Shown here: positions 49,701 to 50,353 of the stretch, piece by piece
Layout: each line of letters starts with the position of its first letter
Position numbering within the stretch: the stretch's first letter is position 1
DNA from: JAAZMI01 sp964603615
GTDB lineage: Bacteria; Bacillota; Dethiobacteria; DTU022; UBA8154
Length of the DNA: 50,353 nucleotides
Direction of reading: 5' to 3'
NCBI GenBank assembly: GCA_964603615.1
Contig: CAZRVU010000012.1
Location: 1-50,353, forward strand
Notes under the pieces: model-generated
Database searches by the model: none
The model's input: the letters and a program-made list of their open reading frames with translations, nothing else
What the model was told of the DNA's origin: nothing
Position numbers and translations under genes: made by a program

Positions 49701-50353
49701 CCACAGGTGTGGACAAATCAGCCTTAACTGCTGCCATTGCTGCAGCTACTGCCAACAAAGCTTCGGTTGAAGTAAGCACAGACGGCACAGACGTAGACCC
49801 CTCAGAACAGTGGGTTACGCAAGCAGTTATGGATGACTATGTATCAGCCATTGACACTGCCCAGGCGGTAGCCGATGATGCTGATGCCACTCAGTCTGCT
49901 GTTGATGCTGCGGTAGATACTTTAGCTACAGCGACTGATGACTTTAATGATGCCAAGCAAGCTGGGACGAAAGAAGACGTAGAAGAACCTGTTAACAAGG
50001 CAACCTTGACTGCTGCCATTGCTACAGCCAACGCCAACAAAGCTTCAGTTAAAGTAAGCGCAGACGGCACAGACGTAGACCCCTCAGAACAGTGGGTTAC
50101 GCAAGCAGTTATGGANNNNNNNNNNNNNNNNNNNNNNNNNNNNNNNNNNNNNNNNNNNNNNNNNNNNNNNNNNNNNNNNNNNNNNNNNNNNNNNNNNNNN
50201 NNNNNNNNNNNNNNNCTGATGCCACTCAGTCTGCTGTTGATGCTGCGGTAGATACTTTAGCTACAGCGACAGCAACCTTTAATGATGCCAAAACTGGCAC
50301 CTACACAGTAACCTTTAACAGCAACGGTGGTAGTGCGGTAGCGTCCATAACCG
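46775..50353 (+). CDS. Large secreted metallophosphoesterase with FIVAR repeats (3' end outside the window)
   Basis: The product has a long basic N-terminus and signal helix (TAGVFLLLLTFLLTLTTPFS, cleavage near AAAA-G at about 66). Residues about 70-310 are a calcineurin-type phosphoesterase: TSDVHGR, FGGDYPNR, KGNHDTAV, ASHCPIHYY and WGHNHTV carry the metal ligands. Then follow three repeat modules of about 249 residues or less, each with a GETY..V-A-SG strand domain and a FIVAR helical domain (KSALTAAIAAANANKASVEV, EQWVTQAAMDAYTTAIDTAQ). After the gap the sequence reads on through another FIVAR end into GTYTVTFNSNGGSAVASIT, an InlB/Flg_new-type repeat. The gap length is arbitrary, so the frame changes across it. 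A cell-surface enzyme is likely; the substrate is unknown. Confidence 0.9.
47825..49193 (+). repeat. Exact 622-bp internal duplication in the phosphoesterase gene
   Basis: Positions 47825-48446 recur without difference at 48572-49193, period 747 bases (249 codons). A third, diverged module covers about 49270-49960 and a further partial one about 50000 onwards. Absence of even silent changes indicates very recent duplication or gene conversion. Confidence 0.9.
50116..50215. other. Scaffold gap of 100 N inside a repeat module
   Basis: The gap begins within a FIVAR helix and resumes within the same or a later FIVAR unit. The frame before is 2 and after is 1, so the true length is not 100. The assembler probably stopped on the repeats; an unknown number of modules may be missing. 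Confidence 0.9.

Overview
The window is a draft scaffold of a Gram-positive, spore-former-type anaerobe, most likely a Clostridia/Peptococcaceae-like bacterium (Desulfotomaculum, Pelotomaculum or Moorella relatives). The evidence is strong AGGAGG ribosome sites, the Firmicutes-specific trio DUF1659/DUF2922/YvrJ, ferredoxin-linked 2-oxoacid oxidoreductase and MvhD-type electron-transfer proteins, AzlCD, CinA, and no aerobic respiratory genes. Four runs of exactly 100 N are scaffold gaps. Two have the same 55 bases on both sides, so they are probably contig overlaps and not missing DNA.

Region by region: 0-4.6 kb holds a cut-off small membrane protein, flagellin with its terminator and a SigD-like promoter (minus strand), then DUF1659, DUF2922 and a YvrJ gene with a broken start, a peptidoglycan amidase, and a 69-bp tandem array overlapping the amidase end. 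4.6-22.5 kb is a plus-strand metabolic island: a promoter and a duplicated 35-bp motif, a tripartite tricarboxylate transporter (tctC-tctA-tctB), an amidohydrolase, a remnant of a molybdopterin oxidoreductase, a YeiH-type exporter, a fumarate-reductase/AprA-like flavoprotein with a two-cluster ferredoxin, an aminotransferase, a D-2-hydroxyacid dehydrogenase, a UbiD-like protein with a small zinc-ribbon partner, a MATE exporter, a LarA-type nickel racemase, a class III aminotransferase and an IclR regulator. Together these look like uptake and conversion of one organic acid of unknown identity. Two enzymes (UbiD-like and amidohydrolase) have altered active-site residues.

22.7-26.6 kb holds DNA polymerase IV followed by a toxin-antitoxin patch (a truncated CopG-type antitoxin, an AbrB/RelE pair, a HepT/MntA pair) and a small membrane protein. 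26.6-27 kb, minus strand, has a consensus promoter, an unassigned structured RNA, tRNA-Ala(CGC) and a terminator. 27.2-34.1 kb carries a CoA-disulfide-reductase-like flavoprotein, azlC-azlD with a short upstream ORF that copies the azlC start, an ECF sigma factor with its putative anti-sigma factor, cinA and a gamma-class carbonic anhydrase. 34.1-35 kb is a repeat-rich, gene-free stretch.

35-45.7 kb is redox-rich: a GltD-FeS-MvhD fusion protein, a DUF4349 lipoprotein, a YyaL/DUF255 thioredoxin-fold protein, a patch of REP-like palindromes around a gene remnant, and a tightly overlapping operon for a 2-oxoacid:ferredoxin oxidoreductase (porG, a GltD-PorD fusion, porA, porB). The window ends with a 1-kb leader region and the start of a large secreted metallophosphoesterase with recently duplicated FIVAR-containing repeats and a C-terminal InlB/Flg_new-type repeat that runs off the edge.
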